A DNA stretch of 57,860 nucleotides from an uncultured Bacteroidales bacterium (GTDB lineage Bacteria; Bacteroidota; Bacteroidia; Bacteroidales; P3): the NCBI GenBank assembly GCA_900317285.1, contig ONGA01000013.1, positions 1-57,860 of the forward strand, written 5' to 3'. The translations under genes and the position numbers were made by a program. Position 1 is the first letter of the stretch, and every line of letters begins with the position of its first letter. This document shows positions 24,545-32,921 of the stretch, in pieces. A model generated the notes under the pieces. It had not been told where the DNA came from. It did no database searches and saw nothing but the letters and a program-made list of their open reading frames with translations.

Positions 24545-25972
24545 ATGAACTTCAAGTACATTACATTAGTCCTCGCCTCGACGCTGGTTTTCGGCACGGC
24601 GACAGCACAGAAGAAAAAACAGGCACAGCCTAAAGACAACGGCGGCATCACCACCGAGATGATGCAGCAGATGAAAAAAGGGTTCGGCGGCAACGCCAGC
24701 GACAAGGCGCTGCGCAACATCATGGTGAACAACAGCCCAGCCAAACTGGCCATGAACTACGAAAATGCCACCAAGTTTGACTCGCACTTCTCGAACCGCG
24801 TGGTCAGCAAGGCCGTCACCGACCAGAAGTCGAGTGGCCGCTGCTGGATGTTCACCGGCATGAACGTGCTGCGCAACCAGGCCATCCGCCACCACAACCT
24901 GCCCGCCGACTTCCAGTTCTCGCAGGCCTACCTCTTCTTCTACGACCAGTTGGAGAAGAGCAACCTCTTCCTGCAGGCTGTGATTGACACGTATAAAAAG
25001 CCCATGATCGACCAGGAGGTCGAGTGGCTCTTTAAAAACCCCATCGGCGACGGCGGACAGTTCACCGGCGTGGCCAACCTCATCAGCAAGTACGGCCTTG
25101 TGCCCAGCGACGTGATGCCCGAGACCTTCAATACCAACAACACCTCCAGCATCAGCAACCTCATCGCCCTCAAGCTGCGTGAGGACGGTCTCCAGCTGCG
25201 CGAGATGGCAGCCCAGAAGGGCATGACCCCGCAGAAACTGCAGGCCAAGAAGACCGAGATGCTCGCCACCATCTACCGCATGCTGGCTCTCACCTTCGGC
25301 GAGCCCCCTGCGCAGTTCACCTGGCAGCAAAAGGACGCCAAAGGCGAGATTGTGGAGACTGCCACCTACACCCCGATGGAGTTCTACGAGAAATTCGCCA
25401 AGACCGACTTCTCGAAGTACTACATGGTGATGAACGACCCCACCCGCGAGTACTACAAAGTGTATGAAATCCAGTACGACCGCCACGTCTACGACGGCCA
25501 GAACTGGCGCTACCTCAACCTGCCCATGGAGGAGATCGCCCCCATGTGCATCGCCTCCATCAAGGACAGCACCATGATGTACTTCAGCTGCGACGTGGGA
25601 AAATTCCTCAACCGTGACAACGGCCTCATGGACATGAACAACTACGACTACGAGAGCCTGATGGGCACCACCTTCGGCATGGATAAGAAGCAGCGGGTGG
25701 CCACCTTCGCCAGCGGCTCGAGCCACGCCATGACCCTCTGCGCCGTCGACCTCGACAAGGACGGCAAGCCCGTGAAGTGGATGGTCGAGAACAGCTGGGG
25801 CCCCAACTACGGCTGGCAGGGCAACCTCATCATGACCAACGACTGGTTCAACGAGTACATGTTCCGCGTCGTCCTCGAAGAGAAATATATCCCCGCCAAC
25901 ATCCGCGCCATGATGGACCAGAAACCCATCATGCTCCCCGCCTGGGATCCGATGTTCGCACCAGAAGAGTAG
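24545..25972 (+). CDS. Exported bleomycin-hydrolase-like aminopeptidase (C1B)
   Basis: This 475-residue protein has a signal peptide (ending GTATAQ) and then a C1B papain-like peptidase. The catalytic residues are visible: Q before C100 (DQKSSGRCWMFTGMN), H394 (SSHAMTLCAVD) and N416 (VENSWGPNYGW). Members normally form hexameric cytosolic aminopeptidases (PepC); here an export signal places it in the periplasm or envelope, as in other Bacteroidales. A second, more diverged paralogue lies at 27219-28475. The gene has its own promoter and ends just before the composite palindrome at 25978. Confidence 0.93.
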   Translation: MNFKYITLVLASTLVFGTATAQKKKQAQPKDNGGITTEMMQQMKKGFGGNASDKALRNIMVNNSPAKLAMNYENATKFDSHFSNRVVSKAVTDQKSSGRCWMFTGMNVLRNQAIRHHNLPADFQFSQAYLFFYDQLEKSNLFLQAVIDTYKKPMIDQEVEWLFKNPIGDGGQFTGVANLISKYGLVPSDVMPETFNTNNTSSISNLIALKLREDGLQLREMAAQKGMTPQKLQAKKTEMLATIYRMLALTFGEPPAQFTWQQKDAKGEIVETATYTPMEFYEKFAKTDFSKYYMVMNDPTREYYKVYEIQYDRHVYDGQNWRYLNLPMEEIAPMCIASIKDSTMMYFSCDVGKFLNRDNGLMDMNNYDYESLMGTTFGMDKKQRVATFASGSSHAMTLCAVDLDKDGKPVKWMVENSWGPNYGWQGNLIMTNDWFNEYMFRVVLEEKYIPANIRAMMDQKPIMLPAWDPMFAPEE

Positions 25973-25977
25973 TAGGA

Positions 25978-26170
25978 AGCCCCGTAGGGGCGACATTGTT
26001 TAGCCGTGGGCGTAAGCCCACGGTATACAACAAACAAAAACCGCTGAGCCCCGTAGGGGCGACACAAACCATCGTCGGAATGTGCCGCCCCTACGGGGCT
26101 CCCTTTTTGTGGTGGGTCTCTTGTCCGTGGGTTAGCACCCACGGCTAAATTCTACCGCCCCTACGGGGCT
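25978..26170. repeat. Composite REP palindrome between convergent genes
   Basis: Two palindromic modules alternate. Module A (AGCCCCGTAGGGGCGACA-like) is at 25978, 26047, 26086-26100 (inverted) and 26155-26170 (inverted). Module B (CCGTGGG-loop-CCCACGG) is at 26004-26023 and 26125-26144. The left half A-B-A is mirrored by the right half, so the whole 193 bp is one imperfect inverted repeat. It fills the gap between convergent genes and could end transcription from both. Confidence 0.9.
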
Positions 26171-26190
26171 AGTACAATATAAATATCTCT

Positions 26191-26871
26191 TTAGAACGAA
26201 ATGCTCAATGAAAGCGACGGAGCGATGCCAGAAGCGCCATTAGTAGCGGCAATAGTATTGTACTGCATGCCAGGAGTGAGTGACACAACGTAGCCATTTT
26301 CCTTATTTTTTCTATCGGCCGTCTTTACTGCATCAACCGTTCCCCAGATGTAATCAATAATAAGCGTAAGTCCAGACAACAGCATGATGGCGCCCGAATT
26401 ACTTTCGCTCGTACTATTATTGTGGTTGGCAGCATTTGCAACGTTAGAATAGGACACGTTAAAGGCTATTGAGGAAACTATGCCAATGCCCATAAACCAT
26501 AATCCTTTTCCAATTTCGTCGTTATAAAACTGACCTAAGCCTGGTATGGTCGAGAATGCGAATGCGGCAGCAGGGTTCTTATACGGTGGATTGACACCCA
26601 CAGTCGTCATCGAAGGATTGCTCGTAGACTTCTCTTTCGAAATAAAGTTGATGTACCTACCATCGTGATAGCGGAGTTCCTTGATTTTTTCGATGTCCAT
26701 AACATATGTAATGCCATCTGATTGCGGATAGTCTTGGTATTGGACATTCGTGCGATCAACCATCTTGATTGTTGCCAATTGAATTCTCCCTGTACGGGTT
26801 ATGATTGTATCCTGTGCCGACATTGTAAATGAAAGCATCAGCAAAAAAACAATTGTAAATACTTGTTTCAT
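26191..26871 (-). CDS. DUF5683-like membrane-associated protein
   Basis: The ATG at 26871 is preceded by AAGGAGATAAAT, a good ribosome site, and gives 226 residues; the longer reading to 26988 is rejected. A signal peptide (ending MSAQ) is followed by a small beta domain (TIITRTGRIQLATIKMVDRT) and then by two hydrophobic segments. The first contains AAFAFSTIPGLGQFYNDEIGKG, a pattern shared with DUF5683/TM2-type proteins; the second is near SGAIMLLSGLTLIIDYIWG. Function unknown. Its promoter lies far upstream at 27104-27133, so the message has a leader of about 230 bases. Confidence 0.75.
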   Translation of the reverse strand: MKQVFTIVFLLMLSFTMSAQDTIITRTGRIQLATIKMVDRTNVQYQDYPQSDGITYVMDIEKIKELRYHDGRYINFISKEKSTSNPSMTTVGVNPPYKNPAAAFAFSTIPGLGQFYNDEIGKGLWFMGIGIVSSIAFNVSYSNVANAANHNNSTSESNSGAIMLLSGLTLIIDYIWGTVDAVKTADRKNKENGYVVSLTPGMQYNTIAATNGASGIAPSLSLSISF

Positions 26872-27098
26872 ATTTATCTCCTTTCTTTTTATTGTTATCA
26901 AGGATATAATAAAGCGTGGCCTCATCACCACTTCTCCGAGTAGAGGCCGTGAGAATTGCCCTGATATGTAGAAATGGAAACAGTCCACGCTAATACACGC
27001 GAACCGTCATACCACTCTTGCATATCAATAATAGAAGTTTCTCACGTTTCTACTCGCAAGACGAAGATACAACGCTTCGTTGATTTCCTCATGAAATC
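26872..27098 (-). promoter_or_regulatory. Long 5' leader of the DUF5683-like gene
   Basis: About 230 bases separate the promoter and the start. The stretch contains complementary words: GTAGAAA...GAAAC with GTTTC...TTCTAC, and AGCGTGG with CCACGCT. A structured leader is plausible; I match it to no known riboswitch. Confidence 0.4.
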
Positions 27099-27103
27099 GG
27101 GTG

Positions 27104-27133
27104 CAAAATTACGACAAATATTTCATTCTGCAA
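27104..27133 (-). promoter_or_regulatory. Promoter of the DUF5683-like gene
   Basis: On the minus strand TTG (27133-27131), 19 bases, TAATTTTG (27111-27104) followed by CA. Confidence 0.7.
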
Positions 27134-27164
27134 AAATTATTTTCTCCACGTCGGAAAAATTCCG

Positions 27165-27172
27165 TATCTTTG
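27165..27172 (+). promoter_or_regulatory. Promoter of the second bleomycin-hydrolase-like gene
   Basis: TATCTTTG followed by CA, 46 bases before the ATG at 27219. It is divergent from the 27104-27133 promoter. Confidence 0.8.
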
Positions 27173-27218
27173 CACCGCATTTAATACGTAAAATCAATTA
27201 TAAAATAACAATAAAACA

Positions 27219-28475
27219 ATGAAGAAAGCATTTTTATTCCTTGGCGCTATGGCTATTTGCGCCAGCGCTGTGTTCGCACAGGATGAGAAAAAAGAGGACG
27301 AGGGCTACAAGTTCGACACCATCAAGGTGCTGCCCATCACCTCCGTCAAGAACCAGAACAACGCCGGTACCTGCTGGAGCTACTCTGGCATCGCCTTCCT
27401 CGAGAGCGAGCTGCTCCGCATGGGCAAGGGCGAGTATGACCTGAGCGAGATGTACGTGGTCGAGAAGACCTACAACGACCGCGCCTATGCCGCAGTGCGT
27501 ACCCACGGCGACGTGAGTTTCAGCCAGGGCGGTGCCTTCAACGATGTCATTTACTGCCTCCGCAACTACGGCATGGTGCCCGACGAGGTGATGCCCGCTG
27601 GCAAGATGTACGGCGACACCCTCTCGAACCACACCGAACTCAGCGCCCTTACCGATGTGATGGTCGAGGCCATCGCCAAAGGCAAACTGAAAAAACTCCA
27701 GATGAGCCCCGACGGCCAGCCCCTGTGGCAGAAAGCCATCGCCGCCGTCCACGAGACCTACCTCGGTCCCATCCCCGAGAAGTTCAAATACAACGGCAAG
27801 GAGTACACTCCGAAGAGCTTCGGTGAGAGCCTGGGTCTGAACCCCGACGACTACGTCAGCATCACCAGCTTCACCCACCATCCCTTCTACGAGCAGTTCG
27901 TTATCGAAATCCAGGACAACTGGCGCTGGGGCCAGAGCTGGAACCTGCCGCTGGATGAGATGATGGAGGTCTTTGACTACGCCATCGAGAACGGCTACAC
28001 CGTGGCTTGGGGTGCCGACGTCAGCGAGCCCGGCTTCCGCTACAGCCGCAAAGGCTTCGCCGTCCTGCCTGCCACCGAGGCTCCCAAAGCTGGCGTGGGT
28101 AGCGACCAGGCCAAGTGGAGCGGCATGAAGGCCGGCGAAATTGCCGACGAGGCCGCCAAACACCCCACTCCCCAGCGCTGGGTGACCCAGGAGGAGCGCC
28201 AGCAGGCCTACGACAACTGGGAGACCACCGACGACCACGGCATGCTGATCTTCGGCACCGCCAAGGACCAGATGGGCAACGAGTACTACATGGTGAAGAA
28301 CAGCTGGGGCCTGTACAACGGCGAGTTCGGCGGCAACTTCTTCTGCAGCAAGGCCTTCGTCCGCTACAAGACCATGAACATTGTGGTCCACAAGGACGCC
28401 ATCCCCGCCCACATCAAGGCTAAGCTCGGCATGACCGACAGCAAAGCCAACACCAAAAAAGGTAAAAAGAAATAA
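27219..28475 (+). CDS. Exported C1-family peptidase, bleomycin-hydrolase-like paralogue
   Basis: This 418-residue protein has a signal peptide (ending SAVFAQ) and a papain-type core: KNQNNAGTCWSYS with C52, H340 (TDDHGMLIFG) and N361 (VKNSWG). It lacks much of the insertion found in classical PepC and has a Lys-rich tail. It shares only the motif regions with the 24545-25972 protein, so it is an old paralogue. Export suggests use of peptides in the periplasm or outside. It has its own promoter and a strong terminator at 28491-28524. Confidence 0.92.
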   Translation: MKKAFLFLGAMAICASAVFAQDEKKEDEGYKFDTIKVLPITSVKNQNNAGTCWSYSGIAFLESELLRMGKGEYDLSEMYVVEKTYNDRAYAAVRTHGDVSFSQGGAFNDVIYCLRNYGMVPDEVMPAGKMYGDTLSNHTELSALTDVMVEAIAKGKLKKLQMSPDGQPLWQKAIAAVHETYLGPIPEKFKYNGKEYTPKSFGESLGLNPDDYVSITSFTHHPFYEQFVIEIQDNWRWGQSWNLPLDEMMEVFDYAIENGYTVAWGADVSEPGFRYSRKGFAVLPATEAPKAGVGSDQAKWSGMKAGEIADEAAKHPTPQRWVTQEERQQAYDNWETTDDHGMLIFGTAKDQMGNEYYMVKNSWGLYNGEFGGNFFCSKAFVRYKTMNIVVHKDAIPAHIKAKLGMTDSKANTKKGKKK

Positions 28476-28490
28476 TCATTCACATTGATT

Positions 28491-28524
28491 AAAAAGCCCT
28501 CCGTTGGCTCGGAGGGCTTTTTTT
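28491..28524 (+). terminator. Terminator after the C1 peptidase
   Basis: AAAGCCCTCCG (28493-28503) pairs perfectly with 28510-28520, followed by a T-run to 28524. The next gene starts seven bases later, so it is probably transcribed from read-through or an unseen promoter. Confidence 0.92.
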
Positions 28525-28530
28525 GATATT

Positions 28531-30204
28531 ATGCGAATTCTGCTCATCACACCGCCGCTCACGCAATTGAATACCCCCTACCCTGCCACGGCGTATCTGA
28601 AAGGTTACTACAAGGCGCAGGGTGCGGAAGTGCGGCAGGTGGACCTCGGCATCGAGGTGGCCGACCGAGTGCTTTCGCGGGAATTCCTCGCGGGCATCGA
28701 CCTTGAGGAGCAAGCGCGGCTGATAGAGCCCGTCAAACGCTTCCTCCGTGGGCAGGACGACACTTTGGGACCCAGGATTGCCAACCGTTCTTTATTACCC
28801 GAGGGCAAACGCTTTGAGCAACTGGACGAGGACAATCTCGAGTGGTCGTTCGGCATCAGTGGCACCACCGACAAGGCGATGCACCTCGCTACATTATTTA
28901 TAGAGGACATCGCCGATTATGTTAGGGAACACGTCGACCCTCACTTCGACCTTGTCCGCTACGCCGAGTACCTCAGCAACGATGCACCTACCTTCGACCC
29001 GCTCTACGCGGAGCTGCAGCAGGAGCCGTCGGTCATCGACCAGATGATGCTCACGCTGCTCGCCGACTGCGTATCGGAATTCAGCCCCGACAAGGTATGC
29101 TTGACTGTACCTTTCCCAGGCTGCCTCTACGGTGCCCTGCGTTGTGGCCAGTGGCTCAAAGCAAACACCAAGGCCACTATCGAGATAGGCGGCGGATTCC
29201 CCAATACCGAATGGCGGCAGCTCTCTGACCAGCGCATCTACGAGTTCTGCGACGAGGTGGTCATTGACGGCTGCCGCGAAGCCGACCAGTATTGTCCAGA
29301 CTTCAGCGACCTGCCGCTCGACAAATATCTTTCGCTCACCGAGATAACCAACCCCATGCACCGACTGTGGAGTCAGGGGCGGTGGAATAAGATGGTGATG
29401 GCCCACGGCTGCTACTGGCACCGCTGCGCCTTCTGCGACACCTCGCTCGACTATATCGGCAACTACCGCGCTCCCAAGGCTGCCACGGTGGTAGACCACA
29501 TGGAGCGCATCATGGAGCAGACCCACCGCACGGGTTTCCACTTTGTCGACGAGGCACTGCCACCCAAGCTGCTGCGTGAAGTAGCCGAGGAGATACTGCG
29601 CCGCGGCCTGGCCGTCAGCTTCTGGGGCAACATAAGGTTCGAAAAGGCCTACACCGCCGAGTTGTGCGACCTGCTAGCCGAGGCCGGCATGGTGGCTGTC
29701 AGCGGCGGACTGGAGGTGGCCAGCGACCGCCTGCTGAAACTCATCGACAAGGGCGTCACCATCCAACAGACCGTCGAGGCCTGCCGCCACCTGCGCGATG
29801 CTGGCATCATGGTTCACACCTACCTCATGTACGGATTTCCCACAGAGACGCTGCAAGAGACCGTCGATGCCTTGGAAACCGTACGTCGCATGTTCGACGA
29901 GGGCATTGTGCAGAGTGCCTTCTGGCACCGCTACGCCATGACCTGCCACTCGCCCAGCGGTCTTAACCCAGAACGCTATGGTGCCCGCCGCGTGACATTG
30001 GAGCCGAATTCCTTCTGCAATAATGAAGTCGACTGGGAGCCTGCAGATGGGGCTAATGGGTTGAATGGGCAGTTCCCCTATGACATCGACGCTGTGGGGG
30101 CGGCCTTGCGGCTGGCTACATATAATTATATGAACGGTCTCGGTCTTGAGCAGCCGGTACGTTCGTGGTTCCCCATTAAAGTTCCGAAACCTTCGATTAA
30201 ATAA
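28531..30204 (+). CDS. B12-binding-type radical SAM protein
   Basis: The ATG at 28531 follows the terminator and gives 557 residues; the upstream extension runs through the terminator and is rejected. The N-terminus (MRILLITPPLTQLNTPYPAT) and the region up to about residue 250 resemble the cobalamin-binding Rossmann-type domain of this class, though no DxHxxG motif is seen. The radical SAM part carries C294, C299 and C302 in HGCYWHRCAFCD, a CX4CX2C spacing instead of CX3CX2C. GGLEVASDRLLKLIDKG and YLMYGFPTET follow as expected for the barrel. Near residue 507 the tract ANGLNGQ is encoded by a TAATGGGTTGAATGGG repeat. The substrate is unknown. Confidence 0.82.
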   Translation: MRILLITPPLTQLNTPYPATAYLKGYYKAQGAEVRQVDLGIEVADRVLSREFLAGIDLEEQARLIEPVKRFLRGQDDTLGPRIANRSLLPEGKRFEQLDEDNLEWSFGISGTTDKAMHLATLFIEDIADYVREHVDPHFDLVRYAEYLSNDAPTFDPLYAELQQEPSVIDQMMLTLLADCVSEFSPDKVCLTVPFPGCLYGALRCGQWLKANTKATIEIGGGFPNTEWRQLSDQRIYEFCDEVVIDGCREADQYCPDFSDLPLDKYLSLTEITNPMHRLWSQGRWNKMVMAHGCYWHRCAFCDTSLDYIGNYRAPKAATVVDHMERIMEQTHRTGFHFVDEALPPKLLREVAEEILRRGLAVSFWGNIRFEKAYTAELCDLLAEAGMVAVSGGLEVASDRLLKLIDKGVTIQQTVEACRHLRDAGIMVHTYLMYGFPTETLQETVDALETVRRMFDEGIVQSAFWHRYAMTCHSPSGLNPERYGARRVTLEPNSFCNNEVDWEPADGANGLNGQFPYDIDAVGAALRLATYNYMNGLGLEQPVRSWFPIKVPKPSIK

Positions 30205-30207
30205 GTC

Positions 30208-30690
30208 TTATCGGGCAATGTCCTCGTCGTCGCTGTCGTTGCGCTTGCTGCGGCGGAGGCGTTTGATGTAGAGCTCGATGCTCTTGAGTCCCCAGTTGAT
30301 TAGGATAACCACGGCGACGGCGATGAGGGCTTCGCGCCACATGCCGTAGCCACAAAGGCATCCCACGGCAGCGCTGCACCAGATGGTGGCGGCGGAGGAG
30401 AGACCGTGGATGGTGAGGCCGTTCTTCATGATAACACCCGCGCCAAGGAAGCCAATGCCTGTAACCACCTGCGAGAGGACGCGTAGGTTGTCGTTGTTCA
30501 CCGGACCACCTGCCAGTTTGGCACTCATGATGACACTCTCGCTTATCAATATAAAAATACAGGCACCCACGGCCACCAGGGAATTGGTGGTGAGACCAGC
30601 CTGGCGCTGCTTGAGTTCGCGTTGCGTGCCGATGATGATGCCAGCGAGGAGAGCGCAGGCGAGGCGGAAGATAAAGACTTCGATGGGCAT
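30208..30690 (-). CDS. MgtC/SapB family membrane protein
   Basis: This 160-residue inner-membrane protein has four or five hydrophobic segments with family signatures: GTQRELKQRQAGLTTNSLVAVGA near residues 21-43, GIGFLGAGVIMKNG and GLSSAATIWCSAAVG. It lacks the C-terminal ACT-like domain of long MgtC proteins. The family is linked to magnesium limitation and to modulation of the ATP synthase, but the role here is open. The tail is charged (KRNDSDDEDIAR). It converges with the radical SAM gene, three bases between stops. Confidence 0.9.
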   Translation of the reverse strand: MPIEVFIFRLACALLAGIIIGTQRELKQRQAGLTTNSLVAVGACIFILISESVIMSAKLAGGPVNNDNLRVLSQVVTGIGFLGAGVIMKNGLTIHGLSSAATIWCSAAVGCLCGYGMWREALIAVAVVILINWGLKSIELYIKRLRRSKRNDSDDEDIAR

Positions 30691-30694
30691 GAGG

Positions 30695-30727
30695 GAATTG
30701 AAAAATGAGAATTGAAAATTGAAATTA
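30695..30727. repeat. AATTGAAAATTG spacer
   Basis: A run of near-repeated GAATTGAAAA / GAGAATTGAAAATT words fills the gap between mgtC and rsmI. The inverse word AATTTTCAATTCTC occurs at 57686-57720. Confidence 0.6.
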
Positions 30728-31393
30728 TTCTTTCCCGGCGAGGATGACGACTATCTCGCCTTTGACTTCTTTCTGCTGGAAATGGGCGAGGACGTCGGCG
30801 AGGATTCCGCGGGCGGTCTCGGCATGAAGCTTGCTGATTTCGCGGCTCACACTGACCTGACGGTCGGGACCGAGAACCTCGACGAGCTGTTCCAAAAGTT
30901 TTACCAAGCGGTAAGGACTTTCGTAGATAATCATCGTGCGCTCCTCGTCGGCGAGGGCATTGATGGCCGTCTGGCGGCCCTTCTTATGCGGCAGGAAGCC
31001 GAGAAAGACGAAACGGTCGCACGGCAGACCACTGTCGATAAGCGCCGGCACGAAGGCTGTGGCGCCCGGCAGACACTCTACTTCGATGCCCTCTTTCACC
31101 GCTTCGCGCACCAGCAGAAAGCCCGGATCGCTGATACCGGGGGTACCGGCGTCAGTGACCACGGCGATGGTGGTGCCGCCCTTCAGCCGCTCGACGAGCC
31201 CCGCCACCGTCTGGTGCTCGTTGAAGATGTGGTAGCTCTGCAACGGAGTGTCGATGCCGTAGTGCTGCAGGAGCACACGGGAGGTGCGGGTGTCCTCGGC
31301 GAGGATGAGGTCGACAGACTTGAGAACCTCGACGCCACGGAAAGTCATGTCGCCGAGGTTCCCAACAGGTGTCGGTACTAAAAACAACTTCAT
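30725..31393 (-). CDS. rsmI: 16S rRNA (cytidine1402-2'-O)-methyltransferase
   Basis: This 222-residue cytosolic enzyme methylates the ribose of C1402 in 16S rRNA using SAM. The tetrapyrrole-methylase-type fold is evident from LVPTPVGNLGDMTFR at the start, AEDTRTSRVLL, the TDAGTPGISDPGF loop that binds SAM, and FLGFLPHKKGRQ. It lacks the C-terminal extension of the E. coli enzyme, as often in this phylum. An AATTGAAAATTG repeat spacer follows its stop, and a TTTAAGGTTTAAGG spacer lies upstream. Confidence 0.95.
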   Translation of the reverse strand: MKLFLVPTPVGNLGDMTFRGVEVLKSVDLILAEDTRTSRVLLQHYGIDTPLQSYHIFNEHQTVAGLVERLKGGTTIAVVTDAGTPGISDPGFLLVREAVKEGIEVECLPGATAFVPALIDSGLPCDRFVFLGFLPHKKGRQTAINALADEERTMIIYESPYRLVKLLEQLVEVLGPDRQVSVSREISKLHAETARGILADVLAHFQQKEVKGEIVVILAGKE

Positions 31394-31481
31394 TGTTTTT
31401 GGTTTAAAGTTTAAGGTTTAAGGTTTAAGGTTCTGGACCGCAAAGCTGCCGTAAACCGTAAACATTAAACCTTAAACCGGA
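31394..31481. repeat. TTTAAGG repeat spacer
   Basis: Tandem TTTAAGG words (four copies near 31401-31430) face the inverse AAACCTTAAACC near 31468-31479, so the spacer can fold back on itself. It separates rsmI from the yebC gene; no T-run terminator is visible. Confidence 0.65.
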
Positions 31482-32222
31482 TTATTCCTCTTCGAAATCG
31501 TCGGGGATTTCCATGTCGTGGAAGACGTTGGTCACATCGTCGTCCTCCTCGAGGATGCCGATGACCTTCATGACTTTGCGGATGGTCTCTTCGTCGACCT
31601 GACGCAGGGTGTTGGGGATGCGCTGGAGCTCGGCGCTCTCGCACTCGATACCCTTCTCTTCGAGAGCCTTGACCATGTTGCCAAAGTCTTCGAAGGCGGT
31701 GTAGAGGGTCAGGTATTCATCGTCGACTTCCATCTCTTCGAGACCGGCGTCGATGAGATCCATCTCAAGCATCTCGACATCCATATCGGCCTTACGGGGC
31801 ACCATGAAGACGCCCTTGCGGGTGAAAAGGAAGGCAAGGCTGCCGTTGGTCTCAAGCGTGCCGCCGTACTTGTTCATGATGGACTTGACGTTGGCGACGG
31901 TACGGTTGTTGTTGTCGGAGAGGGCCTCAATGAAGAGGGCGATACCGTGGCTGACGTGGCACTCGAAGGTGAGTTCCATCATCTGGGCGGCGTCCTTGTC
32001 GTTGGCCTTGTTGATGGAGCGCTGCAGGGTGTCCTTGGGCATGTTGCAGCCGCGGGCATTCTGCACGAGCAGACGCAGACGGGGGTTGCTGTCGGGGTCG
32101 GGACCGCCTTCGCGCACGGCGATAGCGACCTGTTTCAGAATGTTACTCCACTGTTTCGAGCGCTTGGCATCTGCTGCACCTTTGGCTCTCTTAATCTTTG
32201 ACCATTTGTTGTGTCCTGACAT
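31482..32222 (-). CDS. YebC/PmpR-family protein
   Basis: This 246-residue cytosolic protein begins with the family signature MSGHNKWSKIKRAKGAADAK and continues with SNPRLRLLVQNARGCNMPKD and a C-terminal acidic domain ending in DDDVTNVFHDMEIPDDFEEE. YebC proteins have been described as transcription regulators and more recently as factors helping ribosomes through difficult sequences. It lies 32 bases after trmB in the minus-strand run driven from 36491. Confidence 0.95.
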   Translation of the reverse strand: MSGHNKWSKIKRAKGAADAKRSKQWSNILKQVAIAVREGGPDPDSNPRLRLLVQNARGCNMPKDTLQRSINKANDKDAAQMMELTFECHVSHGIALFIEALSDNNNRTVANVKSIMNKYGGTLETNGSLAFLFTRKGVFMVPRKADMDVEMLEMDLIDAGLEEMEVDDEYLTLYTAFEDFGNMVKALEEKGIECESAELQRIPNTLRQVDEETIRKVMKVIGILEEDDDVTNVFHDMEIPDDFEEE

Positions 32223-32254
32223 AATGATTAATTTTTATTTTGTTATTATTGTTT

Positions 32255-32917
32255 TTAATTGTTTTTCCATTGAATATAGGTAATCGGCATCCCCTTCTCG
32301 AGGAACATCTTCTCGTAGAAGGTCTGCGTGAGCTTAGCTTCGCCGTCGTAGTCGGTGCGGTAGAGGTCGTTGGTGTTGAAAACCGCCTCGACGTTGCGCG
32401 TCGGCAGCACCTCGTTGAGGGTGTAGTCGTAGAGTTCCTGACTGTCGGTCTTGAGGTGCATAATGCTGCCGGGGGCGAGGAAACGGCTGTAGGTATCGAG
32501 GAAGCGGGGCGAGGTGAGGCGCTTGTTGGGCTTCTTGAGCTGCGGGTCGCAGAAGGTAATCCACACCTCGGAGACCTCAGCTTCGGCAAAGAAGCGGTCG
32601 ATAAGCTCGATGCGTGTGCGGATGAACGCCACGTTCTTCATCTGCTCCTCATTGCTGGTCTTGGCGCCGCGCCACAGGCGTGCACCCTTGATGTCGACGC
32701 CGATATAGTTGCGGTCGGGATGGATGCGGGCCAGCGCGATGGTATAGTCGCCCTTGCCGCAACCCAGTTCCAGCGTGATGGGATTGGAGTTGCCGAACTG
32801 CTCGCGCCAGTGTCCCCTCAGGGCAAACCCCTCCTTTTCCAGTTGGTCGAAACCTACCTGGAAAAGATTGGGGAATGTGAGGTTCTCGGCGAACCGTTGC
32901 AATTTATGATGGCCCAT
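32255..32917 (-). CDS. trmB: tRNA (guanine46-N7)-methyltransferase
   Basis: This 220-residue SAM enzyme modifies G46 in the tRNA variable loop. Signatures: LELGCGKGDYTIALA (SAM site, near residues 52-66), GVDIKGARLWRGA, and the WITFCDPQLKKPNKRLTSPRFL segment that matches the catalytic PDPWPKKRH-type motif. Four bases separate it from the HU/SPOR gene, showing tight linkage. Confidence 0.95.
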   Translation of the reverse strand: MGHHKLQRFAENLTFPNLFQVGFDQLEKEGFALRGHWREQFGNSNPITLELGCGKGDYTIALARIHPDRNYIGVDIKGARLWRGAKTSNEEQMKNVAFIRTRIELIDRFFAEAEVSEVWITFCDPQLKKPNKRLTSPRFLDTYSRFLAPGSIMHLKTDSQELYDYTLNEVLPTRNVEAVFNTNDLYRTDYDGEAKLTQTFYEKMFLEKGMPITYIQWKNN

Positions 32918-32921
32918 GGGC

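Noticed and set aside
24391-24633. Small open frame between rpmE2 and the C1 peptidase
   Set aside because: It starts in the AT-rich spacer, passes through the peptidase promoter and runs into the next gene in another frame.
25807-26142. Minus-strand reading with CRPYGA-like repeats
   Set aside because: It is produced by the palindromic REP modules between two genes; no ribosome site, and the repeated peptide simply mirrors the DNA repeats.
26940-27080. Possible CRISPR-like repeats near GTAGAAA words
   Set aside because: The words are not repeated at regular spacing and there are no cas genes; they are better explained as complementary parts of a leader.
26974-27222. Small plus-strand open frame upstream of the second C1 peptidase
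   Set aside because: It lies in the divergent promoter region and overlaps the -7 element of the peptidase gene.
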